Numbered from the stretch's first letter, positions 16,651 to 25,800 are shown. The stretch is 40,528 bases of DNA from an uncultured Porphyromonas sp. (GCF_947254915.1 NZ_CAMYEZ010000004.1:1-40528); one strand, 5' to 3'. Numbers and translations are program-made. Notes: a model not told the origin generated them from the sequence alone.

Positions 16651-18150
16651 CTATGCCAGCTTCTCTTTTGCAAAGATCTCTTGCGCCACCTCTTTGTCGT
16701 CAAAGTGGTGCTTGATGCCTTTGATCTCTTGATAGGTCTCATGACCCTTGCCAGCGATGACCACTAGGTCGCCACGCTGTGCAGCTGCGCAAGCGTCTGT
16801 GATCGCTTGGCGACGAGAGACATTGGTGTAGACTTGGTCACGCTCCGTCTGAGGGATGCCCTCGAGCATTTGATCAATGATTGTCTGCGGATCCTCGGAG
16901 CGTGGATTGTCTGAGGTGAGATAGAGGCGGTCGCACATATTGTAGGCGATGCGCCCCATCTCAGGACGCTTGCCCATATCACGATCACCGCCTGCGCCGA
17001 CCACTACGTAGACCTGTGAAGCGTTGAGCTCAGAGACAGTCTTCAGTAGATTCTCCAGAGCGTCAGGCGTGTGCGCATAGTCCACCACCACGTGATAACC
17101 TCTCGGTGAGGCGAGTAGGTCAAAGCGACCATTCACATGCTCCAGACTAGAGATGCCACGCAGGATCAAGCTCTTGTCTAGATCGGGTAGGAGGAGACGA
17201 GCCACACCGTAGACGGCCGTCACGTTGTAAGCGTTGTAGCTCCCGACGAGCTTGATCTCCACCTCCTCGTTGTCCAGCAGTAGGGTAGAGCCATCCACAT
17301 ATTGTCCTAAGAGCTGAGACATATAGTCCGCATGGCTACGCATCGCATAGGTGTGTAGGTGAGCAACGCAGTTTTGCACCATCACGCTACCGTTACGGTC
17401 GTCGGCATTGACCAAGGCGTAGGCATCTGGGGAGAGATTGTCAAAGAGCAACTTCTTTGCCGCAATGTAAGCCTGCATCGTGCCGTGGTAGTCCAGGTGG
17501 TCACGCGTTAGGTTGGTAAAGAGCGCTAGCGCAAAGGGCAAGCCATAGACCCGCTGCTGTACCAAAGCGTGCGAAGAAACCTCCATAAAAAGGTAGCGAC
17601 ACCCCGCATCTACCATATCCCTCATCACACGGTGTAGCTCAAGAGCGTCAGGTGTCGTGTGAGTAGCGGGATACTCCTCGTCACCAATGCGTATGCAGAC
17701 CGTGCTAAAGAGCGCAGCTCGCATACCGAGCCAGTTCCACAGCTGATAGCAAAGCGTGGCAGTGGTCGTCTTGCCATTAGTCCCCGTAACCCCTACGATC
17801 GTGAGCTGTCGCTCAGGACGATCATAGTAGACAGAGGCTAGAACCGCTATCGCCTTCGCCGTATCGGTCACCGTGAGCCATGCCACCTCGTCGGAGATGC
17901 TTTCAGGCCGTGGGTGCTCAGTGACGATGATACGACAGCCCGCTGCGAGCGCCTTCGGGATGTAGTCCGCCCCGTCCACATGTACACCACGTAGCGCTAC
18001 AAAGATACATCCCTCAGAGGCACGACGTGAGTCCTGCTCGATCGAGGTCACCTGACAGAGCTCCGTAGAGACGGCTCCTGTGTGTGCTTGGGTTAGTAGA
18101 TGCTCCTCGGTGAGTGCTACTATATAATTATTGAGTGGTTTGAGATTCAT
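16651..18150 (-). CDS. murE: UDP-MurNAc-tripeptide synthetase MurE
   Basis: Adds the third, diamino acid residue to UDP-MurNAc-L-Ala-D-Glu. The 499-residue protein has the ATP loop GVTGTNGKTTT (about 120-130), the lysine that is normally carbamylated in YIAAKKLLFDN (about 229-238), and DNPRSEDP (414-421). In characterised MurE enzymes DNPR with its Arg marks meso-diaminopimelate specificity, whereas lysine enzymes differ there, so a DAP-type wall is predicted. It lies 30 bases after ftsI. The stop is immediately followed by an internal promoter for mraY. Confidence 0.97.
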   Translation of the reverse strand: MNLKPLNNYIVALTEEHLLTQAHTGAVSTELCQVTSIEQDSRRASEGCIFVALRGVHVDGADYIPKALAAGCRIIVTEHPRPESISDEVAWLTVTDTAKAIAVLASVYYDRPERQLTIVGVTGTNGKTTTATLCYQLWNWLGMRAALFSTVCIRIGDEEYPATHTTPDALELHRVMRDMVDAGCRYLFMEVSSHALVQQRVYGLPFALALFTNLTRDHLDYHGTMQAYIAAKKLLFDNLSPDAYALVNADDRNGSVMVQNCVAHLHTYAMRSHADYMSQLLGQYVDGSTLLLDNEEVEIKLVGSYNAYNVTAVYGVARLLLPDLDKSLILRGISSLEHVNGRFDLLASPRGYHVVVDYAHTPDALENLLKTVSELNASQVYVVVGAGGDRDMGKRPEMGRIAYNMCDRLYLTSDNPRSEDPQTIIDQMLEGIPQTERDQVYTNVSRRQAITDACAAAQRGDLVVIAGKGHETYQEIKGIKHHFDDKEVAQEIFAKEKLA

Positions 18151-18180
18151 ATCTATCTTAGAGAGGATTTCGCTTTACTT

Positions 18181-20421
18181 TTACTGTCTATGATTGTTGC
18201 CCAGGTGGAGGATCACCTTCTGTCCTGGATGGATAGGCGTGCCGACGGGTATGCTCTGCTCCACGACCCTGCCGTAGCCGACCAACTGCACCTCCAGCCC
18301 CTGCAAGCTAATCTGATAGATCGCTTCACTGGGCGCCAGCCCCACGAGACGAGGCATCACCCCTTTGGCGTAGCGAGCTAGAGGGTGTAGCTGCACCCCT
18401 CCACGACCGTACTGAGGTACGACCAGTTGGTCAGAGGCTACCTTACTGCCCCCTTCGGGTCGCATCTCAGGGATTTTGTAAGTCTTGACAAAACTCTCGA
18501 CACGCTTCTTCTCCCCACCAGCTAAGTCTAAGTGTCTCAACCGCTCGCTAGCTGGGTATGGTGTGATCGTGTCTAGGAGGATTGGATTTGAGAGCGTGTA
18601 GATCTCCTCAGCTATACGCTTCACCCCGCCACCTGCCACGATACCTCCAGAGGCACGCCCAGGACCGTGAGGATTGACTACGAAGATGATGCAACTATAC
18701 TTAGGACGGTCGGAGGGAAAGTATCCGCAAAACGAAGTCATGTAGACCTCTCCACTAGCACGGTAGCCCGCACCTCCATGATTGCTCATTAGAGCCGTAC
18801 CTGTCTTGCCACTGATGGAGATCAGGTCAGAGTGTACCGTCTTGGCAGCCGTACCCCTGATCACTACGTTGTCTAGCATTGAGCGGATTGAGTCGAGCGT
18901 AGCAGGCTTGCAGATATTCTCATGCAGGACTTGTGACCGGAACTCTTGGATTACATTGCCCTCAGCATCCTCTACACGATCCACCAGATAGGGGCGCATG
19001 ATACGCCCGCCGTTGGCGACACCGTTGTAGAAGTTGAGCGTATTGATCGCAGGTACCGAGATACCATATCCACGGCTGATGCCAGGGATCGTCGAGTTAC
19101 CATAGCTCTTGTCCTCAGGTCGTATGATCGTTGGTGTAGCGACCCCCTCGAGTCCTACATCTAGACGCTCTAAGAGGCCATAATTGCGCAGATGCTGATA
19201 GATCCCATCGGGGTGCTCCACATACCCTTTGATCGCAATCTTTGCCATGACAATATTGCTCGAGTACCATAGTCCCTGCGCTACAGAGATACGTCCATAG
19301 CCTCCTCGGTTCGCATTGTGATCACGGATGTTGTAGCCACCGTATTTGAAGACTCCGTTGCCCGTATCAATAGTATCGCTAGGAGTGCAGATCCCATCAT
19401 CCAGGGCAGCCATCATAAAGGGTGTCTTCATCGTAGAGCCTGGCTCGTTGAGTGCGCTGACGGCATAGTTGACCCCCTCGTAGTAGCTCTCGCCACCCTT
19501 CGTTAGATTGGCTAGGGCTAGGATACGCCCCGTCTCCACCTCCATCAGGATAGCGCCTCCATAGTCCGCCTCAAACTGAGTCATCTGCTCATAGAGCGCA
19601 CGATGTACGATCTGCTGCAGATTCATATCTAGTGTCGTGTACACATTGTAGCCGTCACGAGGCGGCTGTAGCGTATTCTGTCGTGTAGACCCCGCCAAGT
19701 ACTGTCTCACCGCCAGCCCTGGCTCGCCCCGTAGCAGAGTGTCAAAGCTTTGCTCCAGCCCATATTCGCCCTGTGTTAGGTCGCCCTTGACCTCCTTGTA
19801 GACGCTACCTATCGTACGTCTCGCTAGCTCGCCATAAGGTCTGTCTCGCAGTGCACGCTCCTCGTGCGTCAATCCATTTCTGAGCGGACCACTGCGACGT
19901 ACCAAGCGCCCCTTGCGCTCCACCGTCATCATCAGCGGATAGGACTGCTTAAGTCGCTGATACTCTACGTGGCTCACCTCATACGGGTATATAGATACGT
20001 AGCGATAGCCTGGTTGCTTATGCTGTGCCTTACGATAGCCCTCACGTAGTCGCTTACGTAGCGCTGGGTAAGTGGCTTGTTCCCCCTTGTCCCAGAGACT
20101 CATCTGGTAGGCCAGCGAATCCAGTTGCTTGTAGAGCGAGTCTGGCTCCATCTGCTGGATAGCCTCTGCCCCAAAGTCTATGTAAAGCTTGTACGCAGGC
20201 TTGCTAATAGCTACGATATGCCCATCTGACGAAATGATATTGCCTCGTAGTGGCGAGATCGTTACTGTGTCAGGCTGATGAAAGCTCTGAGCGATCCTGC
20301 GCCACGTCGGACCATCGACGAAGATGATGCCGAAGACCTTGATAAAGATCCATAGAGTCATCAAGATGGCTAGAAAGCCTAAGGCACGATAGCGAGCTAT
20401 GATAGGACTATGCTTTGACAT
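18181..20421 (-). CDS. ftsI: Septal transpeptidase FtsI (PBP3) with PASTA domain
   Basis: Class B penicillin-binding protein that crosslinks septal peptidoglycan, partner of FtsW. The 746-residue protein has one N-terminal membrane segment (about 13-35, LGFLAILMTLWIFIKVFGII), a dimerisation domain with SPLRGNI, and transpeptidase motifs STMK (Ser329, Lys332), SSN (387-389) and KTG (539-541). A C-terminal PASTA domain (about 682-744, from VMPRLVGLAPSEA to KVILHLG) is common in Bacteroidetes FtsI but absent from E. coli. It lies between ftsL-like and murE with 30-base gaps each side. Confidence 0.96.
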   Translation of the reverse strand: MSKHSPIIARYRALGFLAILMTLWIFIKVFGIIFVDGPTWRRIAQSFHQPDTVTISPLRGNIISSDGHIVAISKPAYKLYIDFGAEAIQQMEPDSLYKQLDSLAYQMSLWDKGEQATYPALRKRLREGYRKAQHKQPGYRYVSIYPYEVSHVEYQRLKQSYPLMMTVERKGRLVRRSGPLRNGLTHEERALRDRPYGELARRTIGSVYKEVKGDLTQGEYGLEQSFDTLLRGEPGLAVRQYLAGSTRQNTLQPPRDGYNVYTTLDMNLQQIVHRALYEQMTQFEADYGGAILMEVETGRILALANLTKGGESYYEGVNYAVSALNEPGSTMKTPFMMAALDDGICTPSDTIDTGNGVFKYGGYNIRDHNANRGGYGRISVAQGLWYSSNIVMAKIAIKGYVEHPDGIYQHLRNYGLLERLDVGLEGVATPTIIRPEDKSYGNSTIPGISRGYGISVPAINTLNFYNGVANGGRIMRPYLVDRVEDAEGNVIQEFRSQVLHENICKPATLDSIRSMLDNVVIRGTAAKTVHSDLISISGKTGTALMSNHGGAGYRASGEVYMTSFCGYFPSDRPKYSCIIFVVNPHGPGRASGGIVAGGGVKRIAEEIYTLSNPILLDTITPYPASERLRHLDLAGGEKKRVESFVKTYKIPEMRPEGGSKVASDQLVVPQYGRGGVQLHPLARYAKGVMPRLVGLAPSEAIYQISLQGLEVQLVGYGRVVEQSIPVGTPIHPGQKVILHLGNNHRQ

Positions 20422-20451
20422 AGAGGAGTGGTTCGTTAGAGGGGCAAGAGA

Positions 20452-21138
20452 TTATTTCTTAGCATCACGATAGAGGATGATCGACTGCTGGGAGGAGGCC
20501 TCTAGATCTGACCCCATCGCTTGGAGCTGCTGCTCGAAGTTGCCCCCGATACTACGACGGGTTAGCTCGCTGACACTCTCCATATGTTTGTAGGTCAAGT
20601 CTTTGACGCGTGTCTCTAGTTTGTCTATCTGGCGACGCTTGGCGATGATCTGATAGTTGCTCGTGATATGGATCAGACCCATCAGGAGGATGGCGATAAA
20701 GGCAGGTATATACTTTCTAAAGGCAGGTTGCTCCAGCATATCACCGCCCAGCCAGTACCACAGACCATGCGAAGAGCGCTTACGAGTGGACTCGCCAGAC
20801 TCTTCATCAGACTCGTCTTCTTCATCTAGCTCTTCGGAGTTCTCCAGCTCTTCTGTAGCGTCCTGCTCATCGGGAGCCTCTAGCTCCGCTAGGGGAGCGG
20901 GCTCAAACGTGGCGGGCTCATCTGTCTCCTCATCGTCTGCAGGATCCATTGCATCGGGTGCCGTGTCGCTCGGAGCATCCGCCTCGACAACTTCTAGCGA
21001 GTCCTCCTCATCTAGGAGATCTCCCAGTAATGGCCTCGGCTGAGATATAGTCTCAGATTCATCGGTAGCCACAGGTGCTGGCTCCTGTAGCTCCTCCTCT
21101 AGGTTGTTGTCAAAGTATGATTCGTCGATCTTGACCAT
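20452..21138 (-). CDS. ftsL: FtsL-like division protein with long acidic N-terminus
   Basis: Probable bitopic divisome protein by position between rsmH and ftsI and by topology: cytoplasmic N-terminus, one membrane segment (about 144-160, IPAFIAILLMGLIHITS), then a coiled-coil-like periplasmic stretch (about 162-195, AKRRQIDKLETRVKDLTYKH). The first 118 residues are extremely rich in Glu and Asp, with short low-complexity runs such as ELDEEDESDEESGE, then a basic TRKRSS patch. Most FtsL proteins are near 100-130 residues; here 228. Sequence identity to FtsL cannot be judged by eye, so assignment rests on context and topology. Confidence 0.8.
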   Translation of the reverse strand: MVKIDESYFDNNLEEELQEPAPVATDESETISQPRPLLGDLLDEEDSLEVVEADAPSDTAPDAMDPADDEETDEPATFEPAPLAELEAPDEQDATEELENSEELDEEDESDEESGESTRKRSSHGLWYWLGGDMLEQPAFRKYIPAFIAILLMGLIHITSNYQIIAKRRQIDKLETRVKDLTYKHMESVSELTRRSIGGNFEQQLQAMGSDLEASSQQSIILYRDAKK

Positions 21139-21150
21139 AGCTCATCCCAC

Positions 21151-22083
21151 TTAAATATCCTCACGAAGCTCCGCCACACGTAGCTTTGCACTACGAGCAC
21201 GATTATTGTCTGCTATCTCATCCGCAGAGGGTGTGATAGCTTTTTTTGTGATCACACGCAGGGGAGCTGGCTTTGACATGGGCATACCAGCCAAAGCCTC
21301 ACTAGGCTGCTCAAAGCTCCCTAGACGGAAGAACTCCTTGACCATACGATCCTCCAGCGAGTGATAAGAGATGATCGCTATGCGCCCCTCAGGTTTTAGG
21401 AGACGCACCGAGTCGCTCAGCAATTGACGCAGAGCACCCAGCTCATCATTCACCTCAATGCGCAGAGCCTGGAAGATACGGCTCAGCTTATTGCGTAGTT
21501 GAGGCCCTCCCTTGGGTAGGACTGGTGCCAGCACCTCCATAAGAGAGGCGATCGTTGGGTAGCCTATGGCACGATGCGACACCAGTAGCGCTGCGATACG
21601 ACGAGCATCATGTAGCTCACCATAATAATATAGTATATCGGCCAGTTGCTCCTCGCTATAGCTCATCAGTAGGTCACGAGCTGTAACACCCGATCGGCTA
21701 TTCATACGCATATCAGGCATCGCCTCCTCATAGCGAAAGCTAAAGCCCCGCTCCTCACTGTCAAAGTGGTGAGACGAAACCCCCAGGTCAGCCAAGATCC
21801 CGTCTACCTCTCCTGCGAGCCCCCAGTAGTCGAGCCACTGCCCCAGGTAGCGAAAGTTCGTCGCTACAAAGTGGTAGCGACTATCCTGAGGCGCATTGAC
21901 TATCGCATCGGGATCTTGGTCTAGACCGATGCAGCGACCCTCGGGAGAGAGTCGCTCGAGGAGCGCACGCGAGTGTCCCCCGCCACCCATCGTGACATCT
22001 ACATAGAGACCCGAAGGCGTCGTGACCAGCAGGTTAAGAGAATCCTCACAGAGGACAGCTGTATGATAGAGCTTAGTGGACAA
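21151..22083 (-). CDS. rsmH: 16S rRNA (cytosine-1402-N4)-methyltransferase
   Basis: Methylates N4 of C1402 in the 30S P site. The 310-residue protein opens with YHTAVLCEDSLNLLV, SAM motif VDVTMGGGGHSRALLE (about 29-44), then GIDQDPDA written here as GLDQDPDAI, DGILADLGVSSHHFD, and the C-terminal RIAIISYHSLEDRMVKEFF and NNRARSAKLRVAE. It is the first gene of the dcw cluster, 12 bases before ftsL-like, with a -7 box about 90 bases upstream. mraZ, which normally precedes it, is absent. Confidence 0.97.
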   Translation of the reverse strand: MSTKLYHTAVLCEDSLNLLVTTPSGLYVDVTMGGGGHSRALLERLSPEGRCIGLDQDPDAIVNAPQDSRYHFVATNFRYLGQWLDYWGLAGEVDGILADLGVSSHHFDSEERGFSFRYEEAMPDMRMNSRSGVTARDLLMSYSEEQLADILYYYGELHDARRIAALLVSHRAIGYPTIASLMEVLAPVLPKGGPQLRNKLSRIFQALRIEVNDELGALRQLLSDSVRLLKPEGRIAIISYHSLEDRMVKEFFRLGSFEQPSEALAGMPMSKPAPLRVITKKAITPSADEIADNNRARSAKLRVAELREDI

Positions 22084-22170
22084 AGGAGATATAAAGTGAT
22101 AAACGTTTGACAGAGAGCTCTGTGCGCTCTCGGCGAAGATGATCTGATCGCCATACCCACAGAGTTACTG

Positions 22171-22178
22171 CAAAGGTA
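22171..22178 (-). promoter_or_regulatory. -7 box for the dcw cluster
   Basis: The minus strand reads TACCTTTG 88 bases before the rsmH ATG. The heptamer array 22185-22219 starts six bases upstream and occupies the position where a -33 element would be. No separate TTTG is visible. Confidence 0.6.
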
Positions 22179-22184
22179 ATCAAA

Positions 22185-22219
22185 TTAGAGATTAGAAGTT
22201 AGAGATTAGGAGTTAGAGA
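22185..22219 (+). repeat. Heptamer tandem array TTAGARR, five units
   Basis: The units TTAGAGA, TTAGAAG, TTAGAGA, TTAGGAG and TTAGAGA are strictly 7 bases apart, and a degenerate TAAGACG follows. The array abuts the rsmH promoter on its upstream side and continues into a 9-bp CTAG array. Confidence 0.92.
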
Positions 22220-22432
22220 TAAGACGCTAGGACTAGCACCTAGTATCACTAGAGTCACTAGAAGCACTAGCGACTCTCGCCAAAAGCTCCGTAGAAAATC
22301 AAGATCCCCCACCGAGCAAAACAAAAATCCCCACGGAGGGTCGAAATAAAACTTCGGAAGAACCAAATGAAACTTCGGAAGAACGAAATCACAAGTCCGA
22401 AGAATTTCCCCATTCCTCCCTGGAAAAATCAT
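22199..22432 (-). CDS. Doubtful small ORF spanning repeat core C
   Basis: A 77-residue open frame starts at an ATG and reads MIFPGRNGEILRTCDFV, then LPKFHLV and LPKFYFDPPW. It then runs through the 9-bp array as (Leu-Val-x) repeats and ends in the heptamer array. The first 40 residues correspond in frame to the open frame at 7344-7637. No known family, no ribosome site. It points toward the rsmH promoter, so its transcript would run into the dcw cluster. Translation unproven. Confidence 0.2.
   Translation of the reverse strand: MIFPGRNGEILRTCDFVLPKFHLVLPKFYFDPPWGFLFCSVGDLDFLRSFWRESLVLLVTLVILGASPSVLSLTPNL
22224..22271 (-). repeat. 9-bp tandem array CTAGTGNNN
   Basis: On the minus strand CTAGTGCTT, CTAGTGACT, CTAGTGATA and CTAGGTGCT follow at 9-base spacing. 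The plus strand reads ATCACTAGA, GTCACTAGA, AGCACTAGC. A diverged relative lies at 40112-40155, again next to a heptamer array. Confidence 0.85.
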
Positions 22433-22470
22433 CTTTCCTCCGTGGCGATTGTCCCATTTCCTCAGGGAGT
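22280..22470 (-). repeat. Dispersed composite repeat, copy C
   Basis: The core 22316-22417 aligns gap-free with 7488-7589 on the other strand. It contains AAACTTCGGAAGAA twice at 21-base spacing, an inverted TCCGAAG partner that could fold with CTTCGGA, and flanking CCACGGAGG and CCTCCGTGG that are complementary and enclose the core. The gene-free stretch 22084-22843 consists of the rsmH promoter, the two short arrays, this repeat, and the susC promoter with its leader. Confidence 0.88.
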
Positions 22471-22607
22471 CCCACTCTGGAGCTGTCTCGAAAACTCTAT
22501 CTGATCGGCTCCTCTGCTAGTAGCATACAGAGCTCCTGTGACCAATATCAAACATCGAAGTCATATGAAATAACGTCTCGTGCGAGTCAAGGTGGAGAGG
22601 GGGGAGA

Positions 22608-22639
22608 TTTGCTTTCCACACTTTTTTGTACTACCTTTG
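22608..22639 (+). promoter_or_regulatory. Complete Bacteroidetes promoter for susC/susD
   Basis: TTTG at 22608-22611, a 20-base spacer, and TACCTTTG at 22632-22639 give an exact -33/-7 match, the best in the window. The start would be near 22646, leaving a leader of about 200 nt before the susC ATG. The leader contains a small CATAGG/CCTATG hairpin near 22690-22707. Confidence 0.75.
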
Positions 22640-22843
22640 TTTCCGAAAGATTAAGGTGGGTTCCCTTCCATCATACTGAAAGGATTTGCATAGGGTGGTG
22701 CCTATGTAGTCGTGATTAGAAGAGACTCTATCACTTGTTCTTAGGTTATGTCGGATACATACCGCCCAGTCGCTTGTGTGGCTTGGCGTGTTGTTATGAC
22801 TATTCAAACTATCAATGTATAACTAACGCTAAAGAAGAGTTTT

Positions 22844-25800
22844 ATGAAAAGATTGGCTCTATTCTTTCTGATGCTAACGGCCAGTATAGGCTGGGCTGTG
22901 GCGCAGAATAGGACCATCACAGGTACTGTCACCTCGGGAGAGGGTAAGGAGCCAGTGATGTTTGCGAACGTGGTCGTCGAGGGCAATACCTCTATCGGTA
23001 CCACGACAGACGTAGATGGTAAGTTCACCCTCAGTGTGCCTGCCTCTGCTAAGAAGCTGACCTTCTCCTACGTAGGTCTTAAGACAGTCACCCTTCCTAT
23101 TACTAAGGTGATGCATGTCGTTATGACGGCCGACTCACAAGTCCTAGACCAGGTGGTTGTCGTAGGTTACGGTTCAGGACAGAAGCTCAGCACGATCTCT
23201 GGCTCTATGGCTCGCGTATCTGGTGAGCAGATTGCAGAGAAACCCGTAGCTAACGTGATGGACGCTCTCCAGGGTAAAGTCGCTGGTATGAACGTAACCA
23301 CATCTTCGGGTGACCCTAATGCCGTCGCTGATGTAAATATCCACGGACGTGGCTCCCTAACAGCTAGCGCTACTCCTCTCTACATAGTAGATGGTATGCA
23401 GACTGATCTAGGTACCGTTATGGCTATGAACTCTAGTGATATCGAGAGTATGAACGTCCTTATGGATGCCTCCTCTACCTCTATCTATGGTGCTCGTGCT
23501 GCTAACGGTGTCGTCGTCATCACGACCAAGAGAGGTAAGCACACTGAGGAGGGCTTCGGTACAATCACCTTCAACGCACAGTATGGTGTCTCTATGCTCG
23601 GCAATAGAAGACCTTTCGAGCAGATGATGACTGGTGATGAGCTACTAGACTTCCAGGCACAAAATGGGTATCTCAAGCCTCTTGACTGGCCTAGTAATAG
23701 ACCCTATACGAAGGTCAACCTGCTGGATGAGCTTGCAAAAAAGTCTCGCAATAAGGATGGTGATGATGAGCGTTATGCATGGCCATTTAATCCCTATGAG
23801 ACAGACAAATTCTACAGACCTAACTCTAAGGACTTCAATCTGAGCGACTACTACAATCCAGACAATTACAACTTTGACTGGCTCAGCTACTTTATGGGTA
23901 AGAAGGCTCCCTCATATCAGGCAGACCTCTCTATGAGTGGCGGTAGCAATCGCTCTCAGTATTATATCTCTTTGGGTACACTCTCTCAAGAGGGTATCGC
24001 ACGTGGTCGCAACTCTTTCACTCGCTATAATGGTCGTGTGAAGGTCGATAGTCGAGTCAAGGAGTGGCTCAAGGTAGGTGTCAATGCTTTCGGTGCATTC
24101 ACTAAGCAAGATGCTGCGGGCTTTGAGGGCGCTCCCGCCATTTCGGCAGGTACATTTGGCTCTCTCGTACAGCCTCGCTATCTAACCCCATACGACAGCC
24201 AGGGTAATCTGCGTCGCTACCTCTACTCCGACCTTACAGGAGATTATGGTGTCCCCATAGATCAGCAAGAAAAGTACTATACAGCTAACGACTACACTTA
24301 CCAAGCTAACATCGCATCCTATGCAGAGCTAACTCCCATCAAGGGGCTTACGCTCAAGACGCAAGCTGGTCTTGACCTGAGCCATAGCGTTTACTCTGTG
24401 TACAATCGCACGAATGCTTACTGGGCTGTTGACAAGCGTGGTGGTCGTGGAGAGACTAGGTCTCTAGCTACCAACTTCACATGGACCAATACGGCTGAGT
24501 ATCGCACCTCTTTTGCTGACCGCCATAAGTTGACTTTCCTACTTGGTCAGGAGTGGGTACAGTATCGTGGAGATGCTATTCGAGCCATTGCTCTCGGTAT
24601 TGAGGATGATGACTTCAATCTACTAAGTAACGGTAGTACGCAGGAGTCTGACTTGAGACTACCAAGCCAGAGCAAGGGCGGCTACAACTACCTCTCTTTC
24701 TTTGGTCGTGTCAACTACTCTTTTGACAACTTCCTACACGTAGACCTCTCTCTACGTAGGGATGCTTCTTCTCGATTTGGTGCTAAGAAGCATGCTGGTA
24801 CCTTCTACTCTATCGGTGCTACGTACGATCTATATCGTGCACACCTAGAGCACGTCAAGTGGCTTAACACCCTACGCCTACGTGCCAGCTGGGGTACTAC
24901 TGGTAACTCTGGTATTCCCTCGCTTGCCTTTATGCCTCTTATGGGACAGGAAAACTATCGTGGCGCATTCGCCTACGGTGCTGCATCTATCGGTAACCCT
25001 GACCTAGGATGGGAGAAGCAGTCTAACCTCAACATCGGTGCTGACCTTGATGCATTTGACAACAGATTCCATACGGTCTTGAATCTCTACCACCGTATTA
25101 CGGATGATATGTTGATGCGTGTACCACAGCCTTATGCTTCGGGCTTCTCAGCTCGCTATGAGAACATCGGTTCGCTGACCAATACTGGTATCGACCTCAC
25201 ACTCAGCTACGACATCGTACGTACCCGTGACTGGAATGTATACGCTTCTGTAATTATGAATTACAACCTCGAGCGTGTTACAAAGCTATTCCATGGTCTT
25301 AAGGAGTACAGACAGCCTGACAAGTCTATTATGTATAAGGTAGGTGGTCCTGTCCAGTACCTGATGGCTCACTACGCTGGTGTAGATCCTGAGACTGGTG
25401 AGCAGCTGTGGTACAAGCTTGATGAGCATGGTAACAAAACCAGTGAGACTACAAATCACTACAGCACTCACCTACTTGCCCCTACGGGCTATGCTATGAA
25501 TGCCCCCTTCAATGGTGGTCTTGCACTCGGTGCTAGCTGGAAGGGTCTTGCTCTAGATGTCAACTTCACGTACAGTGCAGGTAAGTATCTAGTCAATAAT
25601 GACCGCTTCTTTACGGAAAACACCACTCAAGGCTTCCTCGGTGCCAATAAGAGTCGCAAGCTCAAGAATATCTGGACAGAGGATAATCGCAACACGGATA
25701 TTCCTAAGTTTGGTCAGTCACTCAAGTTTGACTCTCGTCTGATTGAAAACGCATCTTACATCCGACTCAAGGATGTCCGTCTCTCATATGCACTCCCCAC

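Noticed and set aside
20657..21043. Serine-rich plus-strand open frame opposite the FtsL-like gene (and a similar one at 4287-4664 opposite ftsK)
   Set aside because: These are mirror translations of acidic Glu/Asp codon runs; the sense strand has clear division proteins.
22185..22271. Tandem arrays considered as a CRISPR
   Set aside because: The units are 7 and 9 bases without unique spacers, and no cas gene is present anywhere in the window.
22640..22843. Possible known riboswitch before susC
   Set aside because: No conserved aptamer sequence was recognised; only a short hairpin.
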